DNA of 53,084 bases from Sideroxyarcus sp. (GCA_030652215.1 JAUSBC010000063.1:1-53084); one strand, 5' to 3'. Positions 17,862-26,610 are shown, numbered from the stretch's first letter. Notes: generated by a model from the letters alone, not told the origin. Numbers and translations: made by a program.

Positions 17862-18431
17862 CTAATACTTCCTCGACAACCGCATCTGCCCGTTGTCATG
17901 CTCCACGCGGAATTGTTTGAGCACGTTCATGCCGAGCAGGGGTTGGCCCAGGTTGGGCATGACCACTGCGTCGACATAACGCAGCGTGAAACTGCCGAAT
18001 TTGAGTTTCTGTATCGTCCCCAGACAGCCCTCGGTCACCCCGTTGCCGGTTCTCATCATGATCCGTTGTTTGCATTTCACCCCGGCGCTGCTGGCGATGG
18101 CGGTCGGCAGCGCGACGGTCGTGGCGCCGGTATCAATCATGAAATTGAGGTAGTGGTCGTTTACTGCGCCGTCGATGTAGTAATGCCCGCCATTGCCTTG
18201 GCCAAGAACCAGTGGCGTATTGTCGGCTTCGGGTGAATCGGGATCGACTTCGACGGACATCACGGAGGTGGCCGACCATGAAGAAACGGACTCGGCTTCT
18301 TTTGCGCAGGGTTTTTCCTGGTACATCATGACGCCTTCTGCATTCTTGCACTTGAAGATGGTGCCCGCCCAGGCGCCGGCACTTGCAAAGAAGAGGATGG
18401 CGACTGCCAGCCGCAGCATGGTGCGTTTCAT
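17862..18431 (-). CDS. Exported retropepsin-like aspartic protease with DUF4124-like N-terminus
   Basis: 189 residues. Signal peptide 1-22 (ASAGAWAG). Then a DUF4124-like segment (IFKCKNAEGVMMYQEKPC, two Cys) and a single retropepsin-type domain (about 75-189). The aspartate motif is MIDTGATTVALP near residue 98, and the second family landmark is LLGMNVLKQF near the end. Single-lobe enzymes of this clan AA group act as dimers. ATG 18431 has a strong GGAGGGG upstream. It follows the prodomain-like lipoprotein gene by 63 bases and precedes the C11 gene. Confidence 0.88.
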   Translation of the reverse strand: MKRTMLRLAVAILFFASAGAWAGTIFKCKNAEGVMMYQEKPCAKEAESVSSWSATSVMSVEVDPDSPEADNTPLVLGQGNGGHYYIDGAVNDHYLNFMIDTGATTVALPTAIASSAGVKCKQRIMMRTGNGVTEGCLGTIQKLKFGSFTLRYVDAVVMPNLGQPLLGMNVLKQFRVEHDNGQMRLSRKY

Positions 18432-18494
18432 ATCCCCTCCTCAAGGTTTATTCGATGGGGATATTTTCCCCCTGATCGGGCGTCGCGTGCCGGA

Positions 18495-18887
18495 TTATTT
18501 TGCGATTCCGCCGCTGCGATTGTCCCAGTAGATGAGATTGGGTTGAACCACCACGATGCGCTCCTCTGCGTCGATCAGGGATTCCATTTTCTGCGGGCCT
18601 GGATCGTTCACCAGCACCAGCAGGAACGTTTCGCCCCCGAGCGCATAAATGTCCTTGATGCCCAGGCTGCCGTAATACTTGAAGATGATGTCTTTATCCA
18701 CATCGGGCGCCAGCGTGACGATATATTCGTCCGGCACGCGCGGTTGCTCTTGTGCGATAACCGGCGCGGGGCTGGGCGCGGGAGTGCAGGCGGCAGTCGG
18801 TGGCGGGGATGTATGGGAACATGCTGAAACTGTTACCCAAAGAAAAACACTCAGGCAATTCAAAAAGATGTACACACTGCGCTTCAC
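18495..18887 (-). CDS. Free-standing I9-like prodomain lipoprotein
   Basis: 130 residues. Lipobox VSAC (Cys23), a Pro/Ala/Thr linker (24-45), then one small domain. Its order matches the subtilase propeptide/I9 inhibitor fold: strand DEYIVTLAPDVD, helix DIIFKYYGSLGI, strand TFLLVLVNDPG, helix PQKMESLIDAEE, and a closing VVVQPNLIYW that resembles the end which docks in a subtilisin active site. No protease domain is attached. It heads the leftward protease island and precedes the retropepsin gene. Likely a membrane-tethered protease inhibitor or chaperone; its target is unknown. Confidence 0.72.
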   Translation of the reverse strand: MKRSVYIFLNCLSVFLWVTVSACSHTSPPPTAACTPAPSPAPVIAQEQPRVPDEYIVTLAPDVDKDIIFKYYGSLGIKDIYALGGETFLLVLVNDPGPQKMESLIDAEERIVVVQPNLIYWDNRSGGIAK

Positions 18888-19101
18888 TGAGACTCCTCAA
18901 AACCGTTACGGGCCTGCGGATCGGAACTCCAGAGAATTCTTGGTACTGCCCCACCCGGTAACAGAACTTTAACAGTAGTCCCTGTGGTCGGGTATATGCC
19001 AATAGATATAGAACTGCACCTATACCTTTTTGCCCCGGCATGTTTTTGAAATTTTATTATCTATTGTTTTTATGTAACTAATTTGTTTTGTCGGCGGGGA
19101 A
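18888..19101. other. AT-richer intergenic stretch between the protease island and hemY
   Basis: I see no gene here. The stretch has poly-T/A runs and likely holds the promoter for the leftward prodomain-retropepsin genes; no -35/-10 pair can be assigned with confidence. Confidence 0.4.
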
Positions 19102-19122
19102 GGCGAATCGCTTCGATTCGCC
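19102..19122 (-). terminator. Hairpin after hemY
   Basis: GGCGAATCG (19102-19110) pairs perfectly with CGATTCGCC (19114-19122) over a three-base loop, 17 bases beyond the hemY stop. The U-tract is poor, but position suggests the end of the hemCDXY transcript. Confidence 0.7.
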
Positions 19123-19138
19123 CTCATGGCGGACTGTT

Positions 19139-20317
19139 TTACTCCGGCTTTGCCGTTTGCGCAGATTTCTGGAAGTAGGCGAGCGCCTGTTCCGGCTTGC
19201 CGAGCTTTTCGGCGAGTTGGCCGAGGGCGGCATACGCTGCTTTGCTTGTCGCCAGGCTGAGGCTGGCGTCCAGATAGCTCTGGGCCTTGCCCCACAGTTG
19301 TTGATGCATGCACAGCTTGCCCAAGGCCAGCAACAGCCCGGCATCGTCGGTGTGCTGCTTCAGCCAGCGCTCGGCTTGCTCGATCTGCGCGATGTTGTTG
19401 TCGCTGGGGCATTCGCCGTACAACGTGACCAGGTCGCCGTCCCATTGCGTATTGAGGCAGTCGGCAAGCAGTTGCTGTGCACTCCGGCAATCGCCCAGTC
19501 TGCCGAACGCTTCGGCTGCCGCAGCGGCAATTTTGGTGCGGCGCTTGAACTCGCCGGGGATGGATTTCCACAATGCCCGCAACGCGGCGACATCGCTTGA
19601 CTGGCCGCGCAATTTTTCGAGCCAGGCTTGCTGGCGCAGCTGTTCGGCCACAAATTTGTCGATGGCGCGGCGTTTTTCCAGTTGCGCCGTCACCTCCAGC
19701 ACCGCGTCCCAGTTGCGCGACTGCTGCTGCGCCTTCAACTCCAGCGTCAACGCGCCGACGTGCTTGTGCATGCCCGTGTCGCTCAATTCCTTCAGCGAAC
19801 TGAGCGCGGATTGCGGTTGCTTCTGGTCGAGCTGGAATTCGGTTTTTGCCATCAAGCGCATGGTAGTGTCGCCCACGCTTCTGGTTTCGGCATCGTCCAG
19901 ATAGGCGTCGCGCCGGGCAAACTCGCGAAGCTCATGCGCGGAGCGCGCGGCGACGACAGAATTGAGTCCGGATTTTTCGCCCATATCCATGGCACGCACG
20001 GCGGCCTTTTCCGCCGCCGCAAAACGTCCCTCGAAATAGGCCTTGAGCGCCGCCATCATCGCCTCGCGGCCTTTTCTGGCGGCCCGCTCTTCGCGGAATG
20101 CATGCACATATTGCGGCAGGTGCAGCGTGGCGAGGACCAGCCGCAACAGCATATAGGCCAGCACGAAAATTCCCGCCAACGCGAGCGCAAACAGCGTCAG
20201 AGACATCTCCATACGATACGGCGGGTAAACGAACTGCACATAGCCCGGGTTGCGCGCGGCCAGCGTCACCGCAACCGCCGCCGCGAACAGTCCGAGCAAC
20301 CAGAACAGCGTTTTCAT
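19139..20317 (-). CDS. hemY: HemY-type inner-membrane TPR protein of the haem operon
   Basis: 392 residues. Two membrane segments at the N-terminus (about 4-20 and 39-62), with RNPGYVQFVYPPYRMEMS between them, are typical of the proteobacterial HemY_N family. TPR-like helical repeats fill the rest (LRALWKSIPGE, ALGQLAEKLGKPEQALAYFQKS). It is encoded with haem enzymes, but its exact role is unresolved; it is not the Bacillus-type HemY oxidase. Start ATG 20317 overlaps the hemX stop by four bases. Confidence 0.92.
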   Translation of the reverse strand: MKTLFWLLGLFAAAVAVTLAARNPGYVQFVYPPYRMEMSLTLFALALAGIFVLAYMLLRLVLATLHLPQYVHAFREERAARKGREAMMAALKAYFEGRFAAAEKAAVRAMDMGEKSGLNSVVAARSAHELREFARRDAYLDDAETRSVGDTTMRLMAKTEFQLDQKQPQSALSSLKELSDTGMHKHVGALTLELKAQQQSRNWDAVLEVTAQLEKRRAIDKFVAEQLRQQAWLEKLRGQSSDVAALRALWKSIPGEFKRRTKIAAAAAEAFGRLGDCRSAQQLLADCLNTQWDGDLVTLYGECPSDNNIAQIEQAERWLKQHTDDAGLLLALGKLCMHQQLWGKAQSYLDASLSLATSKAAYAALGQLAEKLGKPEQALAYFQKSAQTAKPE

Positions 20318-21390
20318 CGCGCGCTCCGTTCACGCGAGACGCGATAATTGCGCACCGCTTCCAGGCTGCCGCCGAGGTTGGGCAGTTGGATCACGATGTT
20401 GGAGGCGGCGAGTTTCTGCAAGGCGCCCATCGCCTGCGCATACGGGGCCGATTTGGCGTCGAAATAGCGCTTGAGCCATTCCTGCGAAGTTTTCAGGTCG
20501 CGGCGGAAACTCACCTCGTCGCGCGTGAGCAGCGCCATGCGCGCGGACAACAGGCGCAGCTTCAGGTTTTCGCGCAGGAAAAAATCCTGCGTCGGCGACA
20601 ACAGCGGCATTTCCTGGCTTGCGGTGTTTTCGATGCGCACCAGTTGCTTCGCTTCCAGCCACACGTCGCGCCAGAAACGTTTCCATGCACCCGCTGCGGG
20701 ATCGGCCGCTGCCGCTTGCTCGTTCGCCCGGATGCGCGTGTCCTGCGCCAGCGGCAAACCGTCCACTGCGGCGATTACCCCATCCAGCCCCAAGTTGATG
20801 GCCGCCACGTCGATGCTGGGCAGGGCGCGCAGTTTGTCGATGTCCTGGTCGATGCGTTTTTTCAGGGCGGCAAATGCGGGGCGCTGCAGGCGACTCTCCG
20901 CCTGCTGCATGGCGATCAGCGCCGCTTTCACGTTGCCGGAGAGCTGCAGTTGCTGCCCGGCGATCAGCAGCATCTGCTCCACTTCGGCCAGCGCTGTCTG
21001 GTCGCGGCTGCTCGACATTTCGACGTACAGGGATTCGATGGCGATACGCTGATTTTGCGTCTCGGCATATTTGCTTTCCAGCAGGCTGAGTTTGCCGCCG
21101 AGCTCGCGCACCAGTTCCTGGTTCTGTGTCACCAGAATCCGGTTGCCCTTGTTCTCCGCTTCCACTTCGGACAGGCGGCGCGCCACCTGCTCCTGCGTCT
21201 GGTCGAGCCGGTTATGCGCATCCAGCCATTGCCACACAAAAACGCCCACCAGCACCACCAGCGTCAGTTGTGTCAGCGTGACGCGCGCCAGCCAGTCGCC
21301 GATGCGGCTGCCGCGCGGCGCGGACGCGCCGGATTCACCATTGGGGCGGTCGGAAGAGCCGGCTTGCGGCAATTGAGTCTGGTCATTCAT
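20314..21390 (-). CDS. hemX: HemX-type membrane protein (uroporphyrinogen-III C-methyltransferase-like annotation)
   Basis: 358 residues. One membrane segment (LTLVVLVGVFVWQWLDAH, about 37-56) is followed by a long coiled-coil/helical region (about 57-150: QEQVARRLSEVEAENKG) and a HemX-family C-terminal domain (FWRDVWLEAKQLVRIE). Despite the common annotation, no methyltransferase motifs are visible. It overlaps hemD upstream by eight bases and hemY downstream by four, so it is translated from the hemCDXY mRNA. Confidence 0.92.
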   Translation of the reverse strand: MNDQTQLPQAGSSDRPNGESGASAPRGSRIGDWLARVTLTQLTLVVLVGVFVWQWLDAHNRLDQTQEQVARRLSEVEAENKGNRILVTQNQELVRELGGKLSLLESKYAETQNQRIAIESLYVEMSSSRDQTALAEVEQMLLIAGQQLQLSGNVKAALIAMQQAESRLQRPAFAALKKRIDQDIDKLRALPSIDVAAINLGLDGVIAAVDGLPLAQDTRIRANEQAAAADPAAGAWKRFWRDVWLEAKQLVRIENTASQEMPLLSPTQDFFLRENLKLRLLSARMALLTRDEVSFRRDLKTSQEWLKRYFDAKSAPYAQAMGALQKLAASNIVIQLPNLGGSLEAVRNYRVSRERSAR

Positions 21391-22165
21391 CGCTTGGATT
21401 CCCTTTATCGTGTGCCCATGCTACCAAACCGGACATCAGTCCGTCATCTCCGGATTCAGTGACGACGACCTGCTGCCAGCCCTGTTGCCGTGCCGCCGCC
21501 GCGATGCGCGCATGCGGCACGAACAAGGGCACGGCTGCCAGCCTTGTCCTGCCCCGCTCGTCGAGCGTGTCCCACAGATGCTGCAAGGCTTCGCTGCTGG
21601 TCACTGTGATGGCATCCGGTGCTGCCGCCAGCAACGCCGCCGCATCCGCGTCGGCTTTGCCACGCAGATAACAGCAGACATAGTCCACCGTCGCGCCGCG
21701 CGCCCTGAGCGTATCGCCGAGCAACTCGCGCCCGCCGTCACCGCGCAGGATCATCACGCGTTTGCCGGCAACGTTCTGCAATTCGGGCAGCGCCAGCAAA
21801 CCCTCGCTGTCGAATCGCGCGGCCGGGACGATAACCTCGGCAATGCCCAGTTCGCGCAACGCTGTTGCGCTGCTTTGCCCGACGGCGGCGATTTTCACCG
21901 ATGCAGGAAGTTCACCCGCCGCGCGTATCGCCGCCATGCCGTAATGCACGGCATTGGGACTGATGAAAATCGCAAGGTCGGTTTGCGGCAGGCGGATCAG
22001 TTGTTCGCGCAATGCCCGTTCGTCAGTTACTGCTTTGATTTCCAGCAGGGGAAACAGCAATGGCCTGCCACCCAATTGCGTGACGCGCTGCACCAGACCG
22101 GCCGCCTGTTCTCGCGGCCGCGTGACGACGATGTTAAGTCCGGCTAGCGGAAGGCTGGAAATCAT
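21383..22165 (-). CDS. hemD: Uroporphyrinogen-III synthase
   Basis: Closes hydroxymethylbilane to uroporphyrinogen III with inversion of ring D; cytoplasmic. 260 residues. ATG 22165 (MISSLPLAGLNIVVTRP) was preferred; a GTG at 22189 adds eight residues with no better ribosome site. Family features: VTRPREQA at the N-terminus, IFISPNAVHYG, AVGQSSATALRELG and the TVTSSEALQHLWD segment. It is separated from hemC by a 219-base gap that contains large palindromes. Confidence 0.92.
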   Translation of the reverse strand: MISSLPLAGLNIVVTRPREQAAGLVQRVTQLGGRPLLFPLLEIKAVTDERALREQLIRLPQTDLAIFISPNAVHYGMAAIRAAGELPASVKIAAVGQSSATALRELGIAEVIVPAARFDSEGLLALPELQNVAGKRVMILRGDGGRELLGDTLRARGATVDYVCCYLRGKADADAAALLAAAPDAITVTSSEALQHLWDTLDERGRTRLAAVPLFVPHARIAAAARQQGWQQVVVTESGDDGLMSGLVAWAHDKGNPSDE

Positions 22166-22240
22166 AAATTCACTTGCCACAGAGATCACAGAGAATTACC
22201 ACACCGGACGAGACGGAAGCAAAACTGAAAAGCCGCTTCC

Positions 22241-22380
22241 CGTAGGTTGGGCAAAGCGCAGCGTGCCCAACAGGCCCTATCAACACTCAACAATGTTGGG
22301 CACGCTGCGCTTTGCCCAACCTACGTCTGCCCACGCGGTAATGCCCACAGCGTGGGCACCAACAACGTGCCCACCCTACG
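22241..22380. repeat. Tandem palindromic repeats between hemC and hemD
   Basis: The first unit is a perfect 32-base inverted repeat (22241-22272 and 22294-22325; ends CGTAGGTTGGGC/GCCCAACCTACG) with a 21-base loop. The second (22326-22380) has CCCACGC/GCGTGGG arms and ends CGTGCCCACCCTACG, matching the right end of the repeat at 7481-7617. Read from hemC to hemD, both would form strong RNA hairpins inside the operon. Confidence 0.85.
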
Positions 22381-22384
22381 TTTG

Positions 22385-23329
22385 TTATAGAGACAGCGCC
22401 GCGAGAATTTCGCCCGCGCCCTGTTTGAGCAAGTCCTGCGCAACGATGTCGCCCAGCGCTTCCGGATTTGCGATCTCGCCCATGTGTTCGGCGCGCAGCA
22501 AACGCGTGCCGTCCGGCGTGGCGACGAAACCGCGCATGCGCAGCTTGCCGTTTTGAACTTCGGCGAAACCGCCCAGCGGCACCTGGCAACTGCCGGCCAG
22601 CGCGCGGCTCATGGCGCGCTCCGCCAGCACACAGGCGGCGGTGTCGGCATGGTGCAGGGGAGCCAGAATTGCTTTGAGGTCGGCGCGGTCGGCACGCGTC
22701 TCGATGCCGAGCGCGCCTTGGCCCACGGCGGGCAAGCTGTCGTCGCTGGAGATCACAGCGCGGATACGCTCACCCAGTCCCAGGCGTTTCAGGCCGGCGG
22801 CGGCGAGGATGATGGCGGCATACTGGCCTTCGTCCAGTTTGCGCAGACGGGTCTGCACGTTGCCGCGCAGCGGTTCAATCTTGAGATGCGGGAAACGCGC
22901 GCGCAGTTGGCTTTCGCGACGCAGGCTGGAGGTGCCAACCACGCTGCCCTCAGGCAGGGATTGCAGGTTGTCGAATTTGTTGGAAACAAAGGCGTCGCGC
23001 GGGTCTTCGCGCTCGCCGATGCAGGGCAGCGCGAAACCGTCCGGCAGGTTCATCGGCACGTCCTTCAGCGAATGCACCGCGATGTCGGCGCTACCGTTCT
23101 CCAGTGCAGTTTCGAGTTCTTTCACGAACAGGCCCTTGCCGCCGATCTTGGACAAAGTCACGTCAAGTATCTGGTCGCCCTGTGTGGTCATGCCCAAAAT
23201 GCTGACTTGCGTTTGCGGGTATAATGCGCGCAGCCTGTCTCGTATATGTTCAGCTTGCCACATGGCCAAAGCGCTCTCACGCGAAGCGATCACCAGACGG
23301 GCTGGGGGAATAAGTGAAGCCTGACTCAT
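22385..23329 (-). CDS. hemC: Hydroxymethylbilane synthase (porphobilinogen deaminase)
   Basis: Joins four porphobilinogen units on a dipyrromethane cofactor; cytoplasmic. 314 residues, the usual length. Motifs: [42 protein letters not shown] and the cofactor Cys in [10 protein letters not shown]. First gene of hemCDXY, divergent from ppc with 95 bases between starts; both promoters must lie there. The Shine-Dalgarno is weak (GGAAACC). Confidence 0.97.
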   Translation of the reverse strand: MSQASLIPPARLVIASRESALAMWQAEHIRDRLRALYPQTQVSILGMTTQGDQILDVTLSKIGGKGLFVKELETALENGSADIAVHSLKDVPMNLPDGFALPCIGEREDPRDAFVSNKFDNLQSLPEGSVVGTSSLRRESQLRARFPHLKIEPLRGNVQTRLRKLDEGQYAAIILAAAGLKRLGLGERIRAVISSDDSLPAVGQGALGIETRADRADLKAILAPLHHADTAACVLAERAMSRALAGSCQVPLGGFAEVQNGKLRMRGFVATPDGTRLLRAEHMGEIANPEALGDIVAQDLLKQGAGEILAALSL

Positions 23330-23424
23330 CGGGGTTTCCTAACGATAAATAATTTGCGGTCTATGCACGGCGCATTCTAACAGGTGCGCCGCGCTTTTGC
23401 GCCGCCGACCTATATACATACAGC

Positions 23425-26289
23425 ATGAATCTGATCTCTGCACCAGCCGACATTTCCAGTAAAGACCTGCCCCTGCGCGCTGACTTGCGCCTGTTGGGAC
23501 GCATCCTCGGCGACACCTTGCGCGAGCAGGAAGGCGAAGACGTTTTTCAACTGGTGGAAAACGTGCGCCGCGCCGCGGTTCGCTTCCGCACAACGCAGGA
23601 CGAGCGCGACGGCGAAACGCTGGAGCAGATGCTGGATGCGCTGTCGCCCGCCGACACCCTGGCCGTGGTACGCGCGTTCAGCTATTTTTCGCAGCTCACC
23701 AATATCGCCGAAGACCTGCACCACAATCGCCGCCACCGTGCCCACCTCAAGGCGGGTACGCCGCCCAAGGGCGGCTCGCTGCAGTTGGCGCTGAACAGGC
23801 TCGAAGCACGGAAGATCGACAGTAAAACGCTGCAGGCATTTCTGGACAGCGCGCTGATCTCGCCCGTGCTGACCGCGCACCCGACCGAAGTGCAGCGCAA
23901 AAGCATTCTCGATTGCCAACTCATCATTTCCAGCCTGCTCTCCGGCCGCGACCGCGTGGACATGACCCCGGACGATCTGGCCGAGAACGAGGAAGCCCTG
24001 CACCGCTTCGTGCTGATCCTGTGGCAGACGCGCATGCTGCGCACGGCCAAGCTGACGGTGCGCGACGAGATCCGCAACGGCCTGGAGTACTACCGCTACA
24101 CCTTCCTGCTCGAAATCCCGAAGCTCTACGCGAACCTGGAGAAGCAACTGGAAACGCGCTTCGACAAGGACATCAAGGTGCCCCCGCTGTTGCGCGTGGG
24201 CAGTTGGATAGGCGGCGACCGAGACGGCAATCCCTTCGTCACGCACGATGTGATGTCGGATGCGGTGCAATACCATTCCGCGCTGGCCTTCGAACACTAT
24301 CTGAATGAAGCCAATCTGCTCGGCAAGCGCCTGAGCCTGACCGACCGTCTGGTGGAAATCACGCCCGAGATGCGCAAACTATCCGACGCCTCGCCGGACA
24401 AAGCCTCCGCCCGCGACGATGAACCCTATCGCCGTGCGCTGATCCTGATCTATTCGCGGCTGTCGGCCACCGCCGCGCAGCTCGGCCACGACATTACGCA
24501 TCCGCGTCCGGTGGACCCGCATGCGCAGCCCTATGCCACAGTGCAGGAATTCATCGCCGACCTGGACGTGATGATAGCTTCGCTGTTCAAGCATGGCGCC
24601 GTGTACCTGGCGAAAGGCCGCCTCGCCGATCTGCGGCGTGCCGCCGAACTGTTCGGCTTCTACCTCGCGCCGCTGGACATGCGCCAGCACAGCGCCATCA
24701 TCGAACAAACCGTGAGCGAATTGTTTGCCCGGAGCGGTTGCGACACGTTACTGCGTAGCAGCCGTTTGCGGGAGCAACCGCACACCGCCCCACACATCCC
24801 TGAAAATTCGAACGAGGAGGGGCGGGGCGGTGTAGGTCAGGCCAACTACTCCGACCTGGACGAAGCCGGCAAGCGCGCCGTGCTGCTCGACACCCTGCAG
24901 GCTGCCAAACCCTTGCTGGGCGACATCGAGGCTTACTCCGATGTGCCGAAAAGCGAATTGCGCATCATGCAAGCCGCCGCAGACATCCACCGCCGTTACG
25001 GACGCGATGCGCTGCCCAACCACCTCATCTCCAAGACCGATGCCGTGAGCGACATGCTGGAACTGGCGCTGGTGCTGCAGCAGTTCGGTTTGCTGGAGGG
25101 CAGCGACACACTGCACATCAACATCATCCCGCTATTCGAGACCATCGAGGATTTGCGCGGCGGCGCCGCCATCATGGACGCACTGTTCTCGCTGCCCTGG
25201 TACCGCAAACTGCTGGCGAGCCGCAACGACACGCAGGAAGTCATGCTGGGCTATTCCGACAGCAACAAGGACGGCGGCTATCTCACCGCGAACTGGGAGC
25301 TGTACAAGGCCGAAGTCGAGCTGGTGAAGGTGTTCGAGAAACACGGCATCGAGCTGCGCCTGTTCCACGGCCGAGGCGGCACCGTGGGTCGCGGCGGCGG
25401 TCCCAGCTACGACGCGATTCTGGCGCAACCGCCGGGCAGCGTGAACGGCCAGATCCGCATCACCGAGCAGGGCGAGGTGATCGCCAGCAAATATTCCAAC
25501 CCGGAGATCGGCCGCCGCAACCTGGAGACGCTGGTGGCGGCCACGCTGGAGGCCACGCTGCTGCACCACCACGGCGCGGACAGCACCATGCCGGAATACC
25601 ACCGCATCATGGAGGCGCTGAGCCTGGATGCCTTCGCGGCCTACCGCAAGCTGGTGTACGAAACGCCCGGCTTTACCGATTACTTTTTTACCGCGACGCC
25701 GATACGCGAAATCGCCGAACTCAACATCGGCAGCCGCCCTTCTTCGCGCAAACCTTCCGACAAGATCGAGGATTTGCGCGCAATCCCCTGGGTGTTCAGT
25801 TGGGGCTTGAACCGGGTGATGCTGCCGGGCTGGTACGGCTACGGCACTGCCGTGAAAAATTTCGTGGCGCGCGAGGGCGAATCCGGATTAAAACAATTGC
25901 AGGCGATGTACAAGAACTGGGCATTCTTCCGCGGCCTGATGTCCAACATGGATATGGTGCTGTCCAAGACCGACATGGGCATCGCCTCGCGTTACGCCGA
26001 ACTGGTGGAAGATGTCGAACTGCGCGAGCGCATTTTCGGCGCGATCGACAGCGAATGGGAAACCACGGTCGAAATGCTGTTCAAGGTGACCGGCAATACC
26101 AGCCTGCTGCAGGACAATCCGGCTTTCGCGCGCAGCCTGCGCACCCGTTCGCCGTATATTGATCCGCTCAACCACTTGCAGGTTGCGCTGTTGCAACGCC
26201 ACCGCGCGGGCGACAACGACGAAAAGGTGAAGCGCGCGATCCACCTGACCATCAACGGCATCGCCACCGGATTGCGCAACAGCGGTTGA
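23425..26289 (+). CDS. ppc: Phosphoenolpyruvate carboxylase
   Basis: Carboxylates PEP to oxaloacetate with bicarbonate, replenishing the TCA cycle; cytoplasmic tetramer. 954 residues, slightly long for the family. Key motifs: VLTAHPTEVQRKS (catalytic His), GGDRDGNPFVTHDV, GYSDSNKDGGYL, FHGRGGTVGRGGGP (PEP/bicarbonate loop), NIGSRPSSRK and MYKNWAFFRGLMSNMDMV. The C-terminus is LRNSG, where RNTG is usual. About residues 440-475 form an unusual extra Arg/Pro/Gly-rich segment encoded by a DNA hairpin (24782-24833), described separately. Confidence 0.97.
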   Translation: MNLISAPADISSKDLPLRADLRLLGRILGDTLREQEGEDVFQLVENVRRAAVRFRTTQDERDGETLEQMLDALSPADTLAVVRAFSYFSQLTNIAEDLHHNRRHRAHLKAGTPPKGGSLQLALNRLEARKIDSKTLQAFLDSALISPVLTAHPTEVQRKSILDCQLIISSLLSGRDRVDMTPDDLAENEEALHRFVLILWQTRMLRTAKLTVRDEIRNGLEYYRYTFLLEIPKLYANLEKQLETRFDKDIKVPPLLRVGSWIGGDRDGNPFVTHDVMSDAVQYHSALAFEHYLNEANLLGKRLSLTDRLVEITPEMRKLSDASPDKASARDDEPYRRALILIYSRLSATAAQLGHDITHPRPVDPHAQPYATVQEFIADLDVMIASLFKHGAVYLAKGRLADLRRAAELFGFYLAPLDMRQHSAIIEQTVSELFARSGCDTLLRSSRLREQPHTAPHIPENSNEEGRGGVGQANYSDLDEAGKRAVLLDTLQAAKPLLGDIEAYSDVPKSELRIMQAAADIHRRYGRDALPNHLISKTDAVSDMLELALVLQQFGLLEGSDTLHINIIPLFETIEDLRGGAAIMDALFSLPWYRKLLASRNDTQEVMLGYSDSNKDGGYLTANWELYKAEVELVKVFEKHGIELRLFHGRGGTVGRGGGPSYDAILAQPPGSVNGQIRITEQGEVIASKYSNPEIGRRNLETLVAATLEATLLHHHGADSTMPEYHRIMEALSLDAFAAYRKLVYETPGFTDYFFTATPIREIAELNIGSRPSSRKPSDKIEDLRAIPWVFSWGLNRVMLPGWYGYGTAVKNFVAREGESGLKQLQAMYKNWAFFRGLMSNMDMVLSKTDMGIASRYAELVEDVELRERIFGAIDSEWETTVEMLFKVTGNTSLLQDNPAFARSLRTRSPYIDPLNHLQVALLQRHRAGDNDEKVKRAIHLTINGIATGLRNSG
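24782..24833. repeat. Hairpin-forming in-frame insertion within ppc
   Basis: ACACCGCCCC (24782-24791) and GGGGCGGTGT (24824-24833) are perfect inverted arms around a 32-base loop. They lie in a segment (about 24740-24845) coding for residues that are not expected in PEP carboxylase between LFARSG and NYSDLDE. The frame stays open. Confidence 0.6.
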
Positions 26290-26327
26290 TTTTCTGCGGA
26301 GAACTCCGGAATTGCGGCAAATAAAAT

Positions 26328-26395
26328 GGGGAGGCTCCGGCCTGTTATGCACTGCGCTGATTGGCAGCGCGCGCGATTGACAAACCTGCCTCCCC
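26328..26395 (-). terminator. Nested hairpin, possible 3' end of a short leftward transcript
   Basis: Outer arms GGGGAGGC (26328-26335) and GCCTCCCC (26388-26395) enclose a perfect inner stem GCGCTG/CAGCGC (26354-26359, 26365-26370). On the minus strand the outer stem is followed by ATTTTATTT. It could end a leftward transcript or lie in the 3' region of ppc. Confidence 0.45.
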
Positions 26396-26426
26396 TACTT
26401 TCCTGCACTACTCGCCCTTGTTGATG

Positions 26427-26519
26427 TTATGGGTCCAGGTCCGGTTTTCCACTGGCGGTCTTCTTGCCCCCTGTGTTGCTGAAAATCCTGATTCCAGTAT
26501 GGCCCCATCCTCTCGGCAT
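26427..26519 (-). CDS. Possible 30-residue peptide, unsupported by homology
   Basis: ATG 26519 to TAA 26427, beginning MPRGWGHTG and ending KPDLDP. No clear Shine-Dalgarno. It lies inside the possible leftward transcript 26328-26695. Basic and Gly-rich with no known motif; it could easily be chance. Confidence 0.15.
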   Translation of the reverse strand: MPRGWGHTGIRIFSNTGGKKTASGKPDLDP

Positions 26520-26535
26520 GGTAGTTTTTATATCA

Positions 26536-26610
26536 TTAGAACGCCGGCACCAGCGGTGTTTTGCTGTCCCTCCCGGCGGCTGACTCCCCCCTTTTCCCAC
26601 TGCTGAACAT
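26536..26610 (-). CDS. Possible 24-residue peptide, unsupported by homology
   Basis: ATG 26610 to TAA 26536, beginning MFSSGKRGES and ending PLVPAF. GAGAGG lies just upstream of the ATG, a usable though close ribosome site. It is the first small frame after the promoter-like box at 26667-26695. Function unknown; the frame may be chance. Confidence 0.2.
   Translation of the reverse strand: MFSSGKRGESAAGRDSKTPLVPAF

Noticed and set aside
20314..21390. HemX as an active uroporphyrinogen methyltransferase
   Set aside because: It has only a membrane helix, coiled coil and helical domain; SAM-binding methyltransferase motifs are absent.
23410..24297. 295-codon frame opposite the ppc start
   Set aside because: The ppc frame has conserved motifs through this region, including the TAHPTE His.
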